64,000 nucleotides of DNA from Nevskia soli DSM 19509 (GTDB lineage Bacteria > Pseudomonadota > Gammaproteobacteria > Nevskiales > Nevskiaceae): positions 237,054-301,053 of the forward strand of contig NZ_KL543998.1 in NCBI RefSeq assembly GCF_000711955.1, written 5' to 3'. Below, one piece after another: positions 24,635 through 33,218 of the stretch. Made by a program: the position numbers and the translations under genes. Numbering within the stretch: position 1 is the first letter of the stretch; each line of letters begins with the position of its first letter. The notes below the pieces were generated by a model. The model made no database searches and was not told where the DNA came from. It was given only the letters and a program-made list of their open reading frames with translations.

Positions 24635-25794
24635 TGCTGCGCGCCTTCGTCAACGGTCGCATTCTCGGCGACGAACACATCGAGGCAGGCCGGGCCGTGC
24701 TGGTGGAGGACGGCATCATCGTCGACGTGGTGGCCGCCGACGATGCGCGCGTCGCAAGCGCGCGGCAACACGACCTGGCCGGGCAGCTGTTGCTGCCCGG
24801 CTTCATCGACACCCAGGTCAACGGCGGCGGCGGCGTGCTGTTCAACGACGCGCCGGAACCCGGCAGCGTGCGGCGCATCGCCGCGGCGCACGCCCGCTAC
24901 GGCACCACCGGCCTGCTGCCGACCCTGATCAGCGACGATCTCGACACCATGCGCCGCGCCGTCGCCGCGGTGGATGCCGCGATCATCGCGGGCGTGCCGG
25001 GCATCCTCGGCATCCACCTGGAAGGCCCCTTCCTGTCACCGGAACGCCGCGGCGTGCATGACCCGGCGAAGATCCGCGCCATCGACGCACAAGGCGTGGA
25101 CGTCGCCGGTTCGCTCCAGCACGGCAAGACCCTGCTGACCCTGGCACCCGAACGCACCACGGTCCAGGTGATCGCCGAGCTGAATGCGCGCGGTGTGATC
25201 GTCGCCGCCGGCCACACCACTGCGAATCATGAGCAGATGCGCGCGGCCCTGGCCGCCGGCGTGCGCGGCTTCACCCACCTGTTCAACGCCATGACGCCGC
25301 TTCAAAGCCGCGAACCCGGCGTGGTCGGCGCGGCACTGGACGACGCCGCCAGCTGGTGCGGCCTGATCGTCGACGGCCACCACGTCCACCCCGCCACCCT
25401 GCGCGTGGCGATCCGCGCCAAGGCCCTCGGCCAGATGATGCTGGTGACGGATGCGATGCCGCCGGTCGGCAGCGACGATCCGACCTTCCGCCTCGGCGGG
25501 GAACTCGTCACCTGCCGCGACGGCATCTGCCTGACGCCGGGCGGTGTGCTCGCCGGCTCCTGCCTCGACATGGCCTCGGCCGTACGCAACACGGTGTCCA
25601 TGCTGGATCTGCCGCTGGCCGAGGCCGCGCGCATGGCCTCCACCTACCCCGCCACCTTCCTCGGCTTGGCAGCCACCCACGGCCGCATCGCCGCCGGCTG
25701 CCGCGCCGACCTGGTGGTGGTGGACGACGGCATCCACGTGCGGGAAACCTGGATCGGCGGCGAGCGGGTATTCGACAGCAGCACAAAGCCGTAG
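24634..25794 (+). CDS. nagA: N-acetylglucosamine-6-phosphate deacetylase
   Basis: A 386-residue amidohydrolase that deacetylates GlcNAc-6-phosphate to glucosamine-6-phosphate and acetate. Metal and substrate motifs are visible: LPGFIDTQVNGGGG, the metal-ligand Glu in GIHLEGPF, His residues in VAAGHTTANHEQ and THLFNAMTPL, the VDGHHVHPATL segment and the catalytic Asp in LVTDAMPP. It is translationally coupled to the deaminase gene, which uses its product, and ends about 50 bases before the convergent DUF1302 gene. A short hairpin (CCGATGC/GCATCGG, 25813-25830) between the two may help end both transcripts. Confidence 0.95.
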   Translation: MLRAFVNGRILGDEHIEAGRAVLVEDGIIVDVVAADDARVASARQHDLAGQLLLPGFIDTQVNGGGGVLFNDAPEPGSVRRIAAAHARYGTTGLLPTLISDDLDTMRRAVAAVDAAIIAGVPGILGIHLEGPFLSPERRGVHDPAKIRAIDAQGVDVAGSLQHGKTLLTLAPERTTVQVIAELNARGVIVAAGHTTANHEQMRAALAAGVRGFTHLFNAMTPLQSREPGVVGAALDDAASWCGLIVDGHHVHPATLRVAIRAKALGQMMLVTDAMPPVGSDDPTFRLGGELVTCRDGICLTPGGVLAGSCLDMASAVRNTVSMLDLPLAEAARMASTYPATFLGLAATHGRIAAGCRADLVVVDDGIHVRETWIGGERVFDSSTKP

Positions 25795-25844
25795 AACAAA
25801 AGCCGGCGATACCGATGCAAGCGCATCGGCATCACCCTCCGGGT

Positions 25845-27689
25845 TCAGAACGAATACTTGGCGCTGAACGTCATGTAGTCGCGATCGACGTAGGGATTCT
25901 GCTTGATGAAGCTCTGCCCCACGTTCTGGTCGGCATTGCCGAAGAAAAAACTGTAGCTGAAGGCAAGCTGCAGGTTCTGCAGGTATTGCATGGAGATGCC
26001 GGTGCTGACGCGCAGGTCGCCGGCCCCGCCGAAGGCGCCGAAAGCCCCCGGCATGGACGGATTGCCCTTGACCAGCATGCCCACGCTGACCGGCATGCTC
26101 AGGTCCCAGCGATTGATCACGTTGCTCTTGCCCGGGATGAACAAGGTCTGGAAGGCCCAGGAGTTGCGGTCGTAGAACAACGAGTCGCCGTTGCCCACGG
26201 CGATGATGCCGGGCCGAGTCTGCACCGGATCGACATGATAGGCATGCACATAACCCACCTCGCCCACCGCCGAGAGATTGTCGAACCACAGATGCGGATT
26301 GGTGGCGTAGATCGCCGACAGCAGGGCTTGGCCCAAATCACCATGGGTGAATTCCGGATCGATGGTGCCGAGCTGCAACGACTGCACCGGAATCGCCATG
26401 CCGGAGCGGTAGTTCAGTTCGCCGGCGACGTTGAACGGCCCGACCACGGTGGAGAACGTGCCGCTGTACATGTGAATGCCGCTGTACCAGGTCTGGTAGT
26501 ACGAGGTGGCGGTAGGCTCGTTGAGGATCTGCGTGGTCAGCACCGGCCGCGTGGCGATCACCGGGTAACCGGTAGTGAAGTCGACGGAAGGGTTCGGATC
26601 GGTGTAGCGCAGGTAATGGAAGCCGAGGGTGGTGCCCGGCGTGATCTGCGCCTTGATGCCCACGCCGTACTGGCCGAAGTCGCTGGGCTTGTGGTCGTCG
26701 CCCTTGGGAATGAGGATGTTCGGCACCGCGCCGATCAGCGTGCCGCCGAGGCCGCCGCCGAGCTGGCACAGGAAGCTCAGATTGCCGAGCAGTCCCGGAC
26801 AGCTCGACAGGAACAGCGGATTGACCGCGCCGTAGGAAAACGAAGCGCCCGGACCGACGCTGTCGGTCGACGAGAAGTAGTCGCCCACCGGGAAGATCTC
26901 GGTCTTCTTGAAGGCCAGCTTGTAGTAGGACATCAGCGTCCACTTGTCGCCGATGGCGAGGCTGGCCGAGATCTGGTTCCCCGGCAGCAGGATTTCCTTC
27001 ACCTCCACGCCCGGCGTGAACGCCTTGGTGGCGTCGGCGGCGGACTGCGAGATGGCCATGCCGGAGAAGAACAGGCTCTCGCCCCAGGCGACGAGCTGCT
27101 GGCCGGCGCGCACGTCCAGCGTCATGCCGTCGGTGATCGGCCAGGTGCCGTAGGCGTAGGCATCGAGCAGGCGCACACGCTGGCCATCGTAGTAGCGCGC
27201 ACCCGGCGCGAACTCGGTGGTCGGCCCATCCTTGTTGATGGTGTCGGGCGAGTTGTTGTCGTTGGGGTGGTGATAGACCTGGTCGTAGAAGCCGTCGCCG
27301 CTCAGCACCACACCATAGTTCTCGTAGCTGAACTGCGTTTCCAGCAGGCCGCTGATGCGGTTGTTGATCAGGCTGAACTGCTTGAAGTTGCGGTCGCCGT
27401 CATCCTGGTTGACGGTGGTCGGCAGGCCGGTATGGGTGAAGCCGGTGCCGTTGAAGATGCCGCCGAGGTTGAGCTGGAAATCGTCGATCGGCCCGTTGGT
27501 CAGCGCGCTCGACGGCTCCTTCATGCGCATCGCCACACCGTAATTGACCGTCAGCTTGTAGTCGGCGTGGATGTCGCCGATCTCGAACGATCCCGCGCGC
27601 GCCACGCCCTGAACGCCGATGGCAAGAACGGCAAGCAGCAACATGCAGCGACGCGGTCCGCTTGGAACCGCACGACTCCCTCGAGCCAT
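25845..27689 (-). CDS. DUF1302 family outer-membrane protein
   Basis: A 614-residue DUF1302 protein, predicted outer-membrane beta-barrel. It has a signal peptide (to about residue 32, VARAGS), the family opening FEIGDIHADYKLTVNYGVAM, the NDDD-like loop NQDDGDRNFK, and a C-terminal terminal-strand signature ending FSAKYSF. DUF1302 and DUF1329 proteins usually occur together and are linked to handling of sterol-like or other hydrophobic compounds; the DUF1329 partner is at 6286. GGGGAG precedes the ATG at 27689. A motif at 27790-27808 is shared with the DUF1329 upstream region, suggesting co-regulation. Confidence 0.88.
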   Translation of the reverse strand: MARGSRAVPSGPRRCMLLLAVLAIGVQGVARAGSFEIGDIHADYKLTVNYGVAMRMKEPSSALTNGPIDDFQLNLGGIFNGTGFTHTGLPTTVNQDDGDRNFKQFSLINNRISGLLETQFSYENYGVVLSGDGFYDQVYHHPNDNNSPDTINKDGPTTEFAPGARYYDGQRVRLLDAYAYGTWPITDGMTLDVRAGQQLVAWGESLFFSGMAISQSAADATKAFTPGVEVKEILLPGNQISASLAIGDKWTLMSYYKLAFKKTEIFPVGDYFSSTDSVGPGASFSYGAVNPLFLSSCPGLLGNLSFLCQLGGGLGGTLIGAVPNILIPKGDDHKPSDFGQYGVGIKAQITPGTTLGFHYLRYTDPNPSVDFTTGYPVIATRPVLTTQILNEPTATSYYQTWYSGIHMYSGTFSTVVGPFNVAGELNYRSGMAIPVQSLQLGTIDPEFTHGDLGQALLSAIYATNPHLWFDNLSAVGEVGYVHAYHVDPVQTRPGIIAVGNGDSLFYDRNSWAFQTLFIPGKSNVINRWDLSMPVSVGMLVKGNPSMPGAFGAFGGAGDLRVSTGISMQYLQNLQLAFSYSFFFGNADQNVGQSFIKQNPYVDRDYMTFSAKYSF

Positions 27690-27789
27690 GAGCACTCCCC
27701 TCTTCGTGGGCCTCGGCGGGCCTGATTATGTGCAGCTGTGTTGCGGCTACCCTACGCCGCGAACCGTGCCGCGGCGTAGTCCGAAATGA

Positions 27790-27808
27790 CTAGCGGATTT
27801 TTCTTAAT
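27790..27808 (-). promoter_or_regulatory. promoter-like motif upstream of DUF1302
   Basis: On the minus strand: ATTAAGAAAAA-N4-CTAG followed by TCATTTCGGAC. It matches the copy at 8072-8090 with identical spacing over about 38 bases, and lies about 100 bases before the DUF1302 start. Confidence 0.5.
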
Positions 27809-27965
27809 GCAGTGACCCGCCCGCGCAACGCTTCGTTACGTTCGTCGGCTCGCATTTCCGGAAGCGCCATATTGTGGGAAATGAATTTTTAAACTATATA
27901 TTTGATTTATAAATATTTTTATGTAAATCCGCCTTCCGGATTCCTTACGACTTCCTTACCACATT

Positions 27966-27984
27966 ATTAAGAAAAAAAGACTAG
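27966..27984 (+). promoter_or_regulatory. promoter-like motif upstream of the sedolisin
   Basis: On the plus strand: ATTAAGAAAAA-N4-CTAG, the same core and spacing as the copies before DUF1302 and DUF1329, and in the sense direction of the sedolisin gene 220 bases downstream. The TTCGGAC extension of the other two copies is not conserved here. Confidence 0.4.
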
Positions 27985-28093
27985 CCTCGAATCAGATGGC
28001 CTAGGGAGCTGGACATTCACCGCTGTCCAAGCTGCATTGGGGGGAATCTTTCGAGCCGTAACTGGGGGAATCTTCAAGGACTGAAGAGACGGG

Positions 28094-28126
28094 CAGCCCG
28101 CGAGCGGGAGGCCGTTGCTGTTTTTT
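28094..28126 (+). terminator. terminator-like hairpin inside the sedolisin leader
   Basis: CAGC...GCTG closes a GC-rich hairpin (inner stem CCCGC-GAG-CGGG) directly followed by six T residues at 28121-28126, about 78 bases before the sedolisin start. If transcription begins near 27990, this could be an attenuator; otherwise it is an isolated terminator. Confidence 0.4.
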
Positions 28127-28203
28127 CTGTCGCCGAGGCAGATGGGGCAGAGGCGGGGGTCGGCAAGGCTGTCGACAAACCCTTAACTCTGATGAGGTCT
28201 CTC

Positions 28204-30321
28204 ATGAAACAACAGTTGAAGCATCGCAAGGAAGCGTGGCGGCTGACGTTGCAGGGCCAACTCAAGCTGGCTGCGGCGGGGATGTTTCTCGGTGCGGCAT
28301 TTATCGGATCGGCTCAGGCATTGCCGCTGGTCGGGGACAGCGTCGTTCGGGCCGCGGACGAACAGGAAAAAGTCCAGTTCGCCCTCACCCTGCCGTTGCG
28401 CAACAAGGCCGAACTGGATCAGCTGATCGAGCACATCTATACACCGGGGGACGCGCAATTCCATAAGTTCCTGAGCTCCGCCGATTTCGACGCGCGCTTT
28501 GCGCCTGCCCAGGCGGACTACGACAAGCTCAAGACACTGGCGGCCGAATTCGGCTTCACCATCGTGGGAGAGAACTCCAGCCGCACCCTGCTGGATGTGG
28601 AGGCATCCACGGCAGCCATCCGCAGCGTCCTGGGCTCGCGCATGCAGTTGCTGCAGCAGGCGGACGGAAAACAGTTCCTCGCTCCCGACCGTGTACCCGC
28701 ATTGCCATTCGCATTTTTTGGGCTGGGCGCCGACGCCGCGGGCCTGGATCATCGCCCCCTGCATTCACACCTGGTCAAGAAACGCCAGGCTACCGACACC
28801 GAAGTCTCCGCGGCCGCACAGCCGCACGCCGGAACCCAATCCTCCGGCTCCTATGGTCCGGCCGACATCAAGACGGCCTATAACCTGAATAGCATCCAGA
28901 ATGGCGCGCAGGCGGTGGCGATCTTCGAACTGTCCAGCGCCAAATACACCGACGCGGCGACCTACGCCAGCAAGTTTGGTCTGACCAACCCCACCATCAC
29001 GCAGAAGAAGGTCGACAACGGCACCACCGACACCAGCGGCTCGACGGAGGTGATGCTGGACATCGAACTGGTGATGGCGACGTCCAATCCTTCCTCGATG
29101 TACGTCTACACCGGCCCGAACTCCAGCAGCGGCGTGCTCGATACCTATTCGCAAATCGCCAACGACAACCTGGTCAGCGCAGTCAGTACTTCCTGGGGAC
29201 TGTGCGAATCCAGCGAAGGCTCCAGCGCCGCCAATTCCGAAGCGACCATCTTCAGCAAGATGGTCGCCGAGGGCATGACGCTGTTCGCCGCGGCGGGTGA
29301 TTCCGGCGCTTACGACTGCGGCACCAAGACCCTGGCGGTGGATGATCCGGCCTCGCAGCCGAACGTCGTCGGCGTGGGCGGCACCAACCTGGTCACGACC
29401 TCGACCCAGGCCTACACCTCCGAAACACCCTGGGATACCAGCTCCACCGAGGGCGGCGGCGGCGGCATCAGCACCTTGTGGGCCATTCCGTCCTACCAGA
29501 CCGGCGTGGTGTCCAATGCGCCGTCGGGCCAGTTCTCCACCACCAAGCGCAACGTGCCCGACGTCGCGCTCGACTCGGATCCCGCAACCGGCTTCTACAT
29601 CTATGATACGGACGGCTGCGGCGGCTGGTGCATCGTCGGCGGCACCAGCGATGCGGCGCCGCAGTACGCGGCCTTCTGGAGCCTGGTCGCCAAGGGGCTG
29701 GGCAAGAGCCCCGGCTTCGCCAACCCGACCATCTATCAACTGGCCGAGAACGCCACGTCCTACGCAAGGGACTTCCACGACGTCACCAGCGGCACCAACA
29801 ACCACTTCAGCGCAGTGGTCGGCTACGACACCGCAACAGGCTGGGGCTCCTACAACGGCGCCAACCTGTACGCGGACGTCATCGCCACGGTTGGCGGCAG
29901 CAGCTCGAGCAGTTCCAGTTCGAGCGGCGGCTCCAGCTCCAGTTCGAGTTCCTCCAGCTCGAGCGGCGGGTCGAGCAGCTCCAGCTCGTCCAGCTCCAGC
30001 GGCGGCAGTTCGAGCTCCAGCAGTGGCGGCGGCACCGGCGCTCCCGCGGCGCCGACCGGCCTGACCGCCACCGGCACCAAGTACCTGGGCCAGGGCGCGG
30101 TCAATCTGAACTGGAACGCTTCCGCCAGCGCCACCCGCTACTACGTCTACATGGGCACCAGCTCACACGGCGAAAGCAGCACGGCCCTGGGCTATGTCAC
30201 CAGCCCCGGCGCCGAGGTCACCGGACTGACGCAGAACAAGAAATACTACTTCGAGGTCAAGGCCTATGATTCGGCCGGCCTGAGCCCGTATTCCAACGAG
30301 GCCTCAGCCACCACCAAGTAG
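28204..30321 (+). CDS. secreted sedolisin-type (S53) serine-carboxyl protease with Ser-rich linker and FN3 domain
   Basis: A 705-residue secreted protease. Order: signal/anchor segment (about 20-40), pro-kumamolisin propeptide (about 50-185), S53 catalytic domain (about 215-565), Ser/Gly linker (about 575-625) and a fibronectin type III domain (about 630-705). The catalytic Glu282 and Asp286 are in STEVMLDIELV with correct spacing, the oxyanion Asp366 in AAAGDSG, and Ser482 in GGTSDAAP. Sedolisins act at acidic pH. The ATG at 28204 has GAGG upstream; 28192 does not. The FN3 module suggests binding to an insoluble substrate or cell surface. Confidence 0.93.
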   Translation: MKQQLKHRKEAWRLTLQGQLKLAAAGMFLGAAFIGSAQALPLVGDSVVRAADEQEKVQFALTLPLRNKAELDQLIEHIYTPGDAQFHKFLSSADFDARFAPAQADYDKLKTLAAEFGFTIVGENSSRTLLDVEASTAAIRSVLGSRMQLLQQADGKQFLAPDRVPALPFAFFGLGADAAGLDHRPLHSHLVKKRQATDTEVSAAAQPHAGTQSSGSYGPADIKTAYNLNSIQNGAQAVAIFELSSAKYTDAATYASKFGLTNPTITQKKVDNGTTDTSGSTEVMLDIELVMATSNPSSMYVYTGPNSSSGVLDTYSQIANDNLVSAVSTSWGLCESSEGSSAANSEATIFSKMVAEGMTLFAAAGDSGAYDCGTKTLAVDDPASQPNVVGVGGTNLVTTSTQAYTSETPWDTSSTEGGGGGISTLWAIPSYQTGVVSNAPSGQFSTTKRNVPDVALDSDPATGFYIYDTDGCGGWCIVGGTSDAAPQYAAFWSLVAKGLGKSPGFANPTIYQLAENATSYARDFHDVTSGTNNHFSAVVGYDTATGWGSYNGANLYADVIATVGGSSSSSSSSSGGSSSSSSSSSSSGGSSSSSSSSSSGGSSSSSSGGGTGAPAAPTGLTATGTKYLGQGAVNLNWNASASATRYYVYMGTSSHGESSTALGYVTSPGAEVTGLTQNKKYYFEVKAYDSAGLSPYSNEASATTK

Positions 30322-30341
30322 CCAACGACCCTGAGGTCCTG

Positions 30342-30376
30342 AGCCCCGGACGGTTTTCCGTTCGGGGCTTTTTTTA
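30342..30376 (+). terminator. intrinsic terminator after the sedolisin gene
   Basis: A 12-bp stem with one G-U pair (AGCCCCGGACGG/CCGTTCGGGGCT), a TTTT loop and a run of T residues, 20 bases after the stop codon. Strong rho-independent terminator, also ahead of the convergent PII gene. Confidence 0.93.
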
Positions 30377-30389
30377 TTCCTCATTCAGC

Positions 30390-30764
<375 letters not shown>

Positions 30765-30860
30765 CTACCCCAGGCGCGGAACAGAGCACGCTCCGGACCG
30801 CGCCAGGCGCCGATTCGCCCCACGATGGTGCGCACCATCGTGGGGCTGCAACCAACTTCC

Positions 30861-31631
30861 TCAGGACTTCGCCGGCAGCAGGAAGCCGTATTTGTCGAAC
30901 ACCGCGCGCGCCTCCGGCGAACGCAGGAACTCGATGTAGGCCTTGGCCAGGGGATTGGCCGCGCCCTTGGACGTGATCACCGCGCCCTGCTCCAGCACCG
31001 GGTATTGGTCCTCGGCGATGCGGTAATACTTGCCCGTGCCCGCGACCTTCGGCGACAGCACGAAGGACAGTGCAACGATGCCGGCGTCGACATTGCCGCT
31101 CTGCACGAACTGCGCGGTCTGCGCGATGTTCTCGCCGCTGACCAGCTTGGACTGCACCTGGTCCCATACGCCCGCGCTCTGCAGGGCCGCCTTGGCCGCG
31201 CGGCCATAGGGCGCTACCTCGGGATTGGCGATGGCGAATTTCTTCACGCTGTCGCTCTTCAGCACGGCCAGGCCCTTGCTTACGTCCACCGCCGGGCTGG
31301 TGCTCCACAACACGATATGTCCGGTGGCGTAGAGAGTCAGCGAAGCCCCGTCGCCCAGGCCGCCCTTGACCAGCTCCTTCGGGTAGGACATGTCGGCGGA
31401 GAGGAATACATCGAACGGTGCGCCATTCTTGATCTGCGCCAGGAAATTGCCGGAGGAACCTGTGGTGGACTTGAGGTCCGCGTCCGGATGGATCTTCTTG
31501 AACGCCGCGTTGAGATCGTCAAGGCACAAGGTCAGGTCGGCCGCGGCGGCAATGGTCAGGGTGGTGGGCTCGGCGGCCTGCGCCGCTCCCATGCAGAACA
31601 GGCCGGCAAGCACCAGCAGGATTTTTTTCAT
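30861..31631 (-). CDS. modA: molybdate ABC transporter substrate-binding protein
   Basis: A 256-residue periplasmic molybdate/tungstate-binding protein with a signal peptide (MKKILLVLAGLFCMGAAQAA). ModA family segments are visible: LTIAAAADLTLCLDDL, the STTGSSGNFLAQIKNGAPFDVFLSAD region that forms one wall of the oxyanion site, and YPVLEQGAVIT near the C-terminus. The permease and ATPase genes (modB, modC) are not in this window. The ATG at 31631 is preferred to an upstream TTG at 31655. A ModE-type operator lies 26 bases upstream. Confidence 0.92.
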   Translation of the reverse strand: MKKILLVLAGLFCMGAAQAAEPTTLTIAAAADLTLCLDDLNAAFKKIHPDADLKSTTGSSGNFLAQIKNGAPFDVFLSADMSYPKELVKGGLGDGASLTLYATGHIVLWSTSPAVDVSKGLAVLKSDSVKKFAIANPEVAPYGRAAKAALQSAGVWDQVQSKLVSGENIAQTAQFVQSGNVDAGIVALSFVLSPKVAGTGKYYRIAEDQYPVLEQGAVITSKGAANPLAKAYIEFLRSPEARAVFDKYGFLLPAKS

Positions 31632-31656
31632 GGAGTTGTCCGAGGGTTCAGTCAAG

Positions 31657-31680
31657 CGTTATGTTTGTCTGAATATATCG
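31657..31680. promoter_or_regulatory. ModE-type operator before modA
   Basis: CGTTATGT and ATATATCG form an imperfect inverted repeat (half-sites CGTTATGT and CGATATAT) with an 8-base spacer. This matches the known ModE pattern of CGNTATAT half-sites. It is next to modA and just downstream of the modE-like gene, so molybdate-dependent repression of modA is predicted. Confidence 0.75.
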
Positions 31681-31712
31681 CATCCCAAAAATCACCGCCC
31701 ACCACAGCCCCC

Positions 31713-32084
31713 TTAGGACTTGGCTGCCCGCCGCCGCGGCTTGCGCGCCTGCCGCGCGAAGGCCGGCAGGTGCGCATTCACCACCTGCGCCACCTCCCGC
31801 TCCATCCCCCGGAATTCCCGCAGCAAGGCCAGCCCCTCGGGAGTGACCTCGGCGCCCCCACCGCCGCTGCCGCCCTTGGCCGACTTGACCAGCGGCGACT
31901 CGAAGCAGCTGTTCATCGTCTCCACCAGCATCCAGGCACGCCGGTAGGACATGTCCAGCACCTTGGCCGCGGCCGAGATGGAGCCGGCCTGCCGGATCGC
32001 TTCCAGCAGGTCGGCCTTGCCGGGGCCGAAGGCGATATCGTCGTCCAGCAGCAGGCGCAGCCGCACGTGACCGCGCAGGCTCAT
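31713..32084 (-). CDS. modE: ModE-like winged-helix regulator without molybdate-binding domains
   Basis: A 123-residue protein corresponding to the N-terminal winged-helix domain of ModE: LLEAIRQAGSISAAAKVLDMSYRRAWMLV (about 27-55) is the hallmark helix-turn-helix, followed by the LVKSAKGGSGGGGAEVTPEG wing. The two C-terminal TOBE/molbindin domains of full-length ModE are missing, a common short form, and a basic tail ends the protein. It is 81 bases upstream of modA on the same strand with an operator between. How the short form senses molybdate is unclear. Confidence 0.88.
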   Translation of the reverse strand: MSLRGHVRLRLLLDDDIAFGPGKADLLEAIRQAGSISAAAKVLDMSYRRAWMLVETMNSCFESPLVKSAKGGSGGGGAEVTPEGLALLREFRGMEREVAQVVNAHLPAFARQARKPRRRAAKS

Positions 32085-32172
32085 GGCAGCGACACCGCAA
32101 GAATCGGGCTCATGGCGGACAGCCTACATCAAGCCGGGCTGCCGCCGCCTCCAGGGCCGCCGGCCCAGCCTG

Positions 32173-32382
32173 TCAGGCGCTCTGAGCCTCGGTGGAATCG
32201 CAATGCTCGAGCAGGCGCTCGGCCGCATTGAGCAAGCGCTCCTGCGCCGCCAGCAACTCGCGCACCCGGGGATTGAACCGGGCGGAATGTTCGAACAGAT
32301 GACCGGCCTTGCCGCTCGCCGCGATCCGCTGCACGCAATCCGCCACCAGCAGATTCCTGTGAACGAACTTCTCGAAACTCAT
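32173..32382 (-). CDS. small alpha-helical protein of unknown function
   Basis: A 69-residue, probably cytoplasmic, helical protein (LLAAQERLLNAAERLLEHC). The ATG at 32382 is chosen because GGGGGA precedes it at the proper distance; the frame runs to 32496 without similarity. Not recognised as a family. It is upstream of modE on the same strand, about 90 bases away. Confidence 0.55.
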   Translation of the reverse strand: MSFEKFVHRNLLVADCVQRIAASGKAGHLFEHSARFNPRVRELLAAQERLLNAAERLLEHCDSTEAQSA

Positions 32383-32547
32383 GCTTGCGTCCCCCGCTTG
32401 CCCGGGAATTCCCTTCCCCGCGATGTCCATGCAGGCGAATGCGCAAGAAGCAAGCCACGCCCCGGCACGTGGCCTCCCGTAGGCAAAAAAATCCACGGCG
32501 GCGCCCGGCTACAATCGCCGGCATCGGCTCGGGGGGAGTATCAGGGT

Positions 32548-32712
32548 ATGACTGCGGATTCAGCTGCAGGATCGTCCGCCAACGACTTGGAAATCCACCG
32601 CATCGAAAACGTCGGCTGGCTACGCGCCGCCGTGGCCCGCGTCACCTTCTGGAGCGCCCTGGCCATGGCCGTGACCGCCGGCATCGGCGCCCTGGCCGGC
32701 ACCCTGAGCTGA
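32548..32712 (+). CDS. small single-pass membrane protein
   Basis: A 54-residue protein with an acidic/polar N-terminal half (DLEIHRIENVGWLRAAVARV) and a C-terminal hydrophobic helix (TFWSALAMAVTAGIGALAG) likely to insert in the inner membrane. GGGGGGAG lies 9 bases before the ATG, the best argument that it is translated. Family unknown. It converges on the NTF2-like gene with 6 bases between the stops. Confidence 0.55.
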   Translation: MTADSAAGSSANDLEIHRIENVGWLRAAVARVTFWSALAMAVTAGIGALAGTLS

Positions 32713-32718
32713 GCCCGC

Positions 32719-33156
32719 TTACTTCTTGTACGCCTCTTCGATGTTCGGCGCGAAGAAATCCATACCCGCCGGCGCGGTCGCACAGGTCTCGTCCCAGTAG
32801 GCATTCGCCGCCTGGATCTTGCCCGCATCGTTGAGCACGAAGCGGTCCACGATATGCAGGTCCAGCCCCTGGTTCAGGTGGGGCACGCGCACCTGCATGG
32901 TGAAATCGAGGATACCCTCGTTGCCGCAGGCGACGATGCGATTGATCTTGGGAGTCAGCTGACGCGCACTGTCCTGATGGGCGAAATCCCAGAACGCCCC
33001 GACGCCTTCATGGCCGACGAAAGGGGGCGTGCCCACCGGATCGCACCAGGCGGCATCCTCGGCGAAGATCGACAGCAACAAGGCCTTGTCGCCCCGCGCC
33101 CAGGCCTCGACGTATTTCTGCAGGACAACGCGCACTTCTGCCGGTGTAACAGCCAT
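32719..33156 (-). CDS. NTF2-like (SnoaL/ketosteroid-isomerase fold) protein
   Basis: A 145-residue protein with the NTF2-like cone-barrel fold: N-terminal helix EVRVVLQKYVEAWARGDKALLLSIFAEDAAWCDPVG, then the pocket-lining strands ending VDRFVLNDAGKIQAANAYWD. The family includes ketosteroid isomerases, polyketide cyclases and many small-molecule binders; the specific activity is not assignable. GGAGGAG precedes the ATG at 33156. It lies 60 bases downstream of the diguanylate cyclase on the same strand. The DUF1302/DUF1329 and P450 content of the window makes a role in a lipophilic-substrate pathway plausible, but unproven. Confidence 0.75.
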   Translation of the reverse strand: MAVTPAEVRVVLQKYVEAWARGDKALLLSIFAEDAAWCDPVGTPPFVGHEGVGAFWDFAHQDSARQLTPKINRIVACGNEGILDFTMQVRVPHLNQGLDLHIVDRFVLNDAGKIQAANAYWDETCATAPAGMDFFAPNIEEAYKK

Positions 33157-33218
33157 GGTGGATTCTCCTCCGGTTGACAGCGTATGCCGCATGCTAGTGG
33201 ACAGCAGGCAACAGGCCT

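Larger units (their letters stand above)
27690..28203. other. divergent AT-rich promoter region and long leader
   Basis: A 514-base gap between the DUF1302 and sedolisin genes. It contains motif copies at 27790-27808 and 27966-27984, a strongly AT-rich block around 27880-27930, and a long putative 5' leader of the sedolisin mRNA with a repeated GGGGGAATCTT (28040-28050 and 28064-28074) and a terminator-like hairpin at 28094-28126. No protein-coding frame is credible. Confidence 0.6.

Noticed and set aside
25356..27725. 789-codon plus-strand open frame
   Set aside because: Antisense to the DUF1302 gene and out of frame with nagA.
29888..30038. short-period repeats resembling a CRISPR or satellite
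   Set aside because: They are serine and glycine codons of a protein linker, in frame with the sedolisin.
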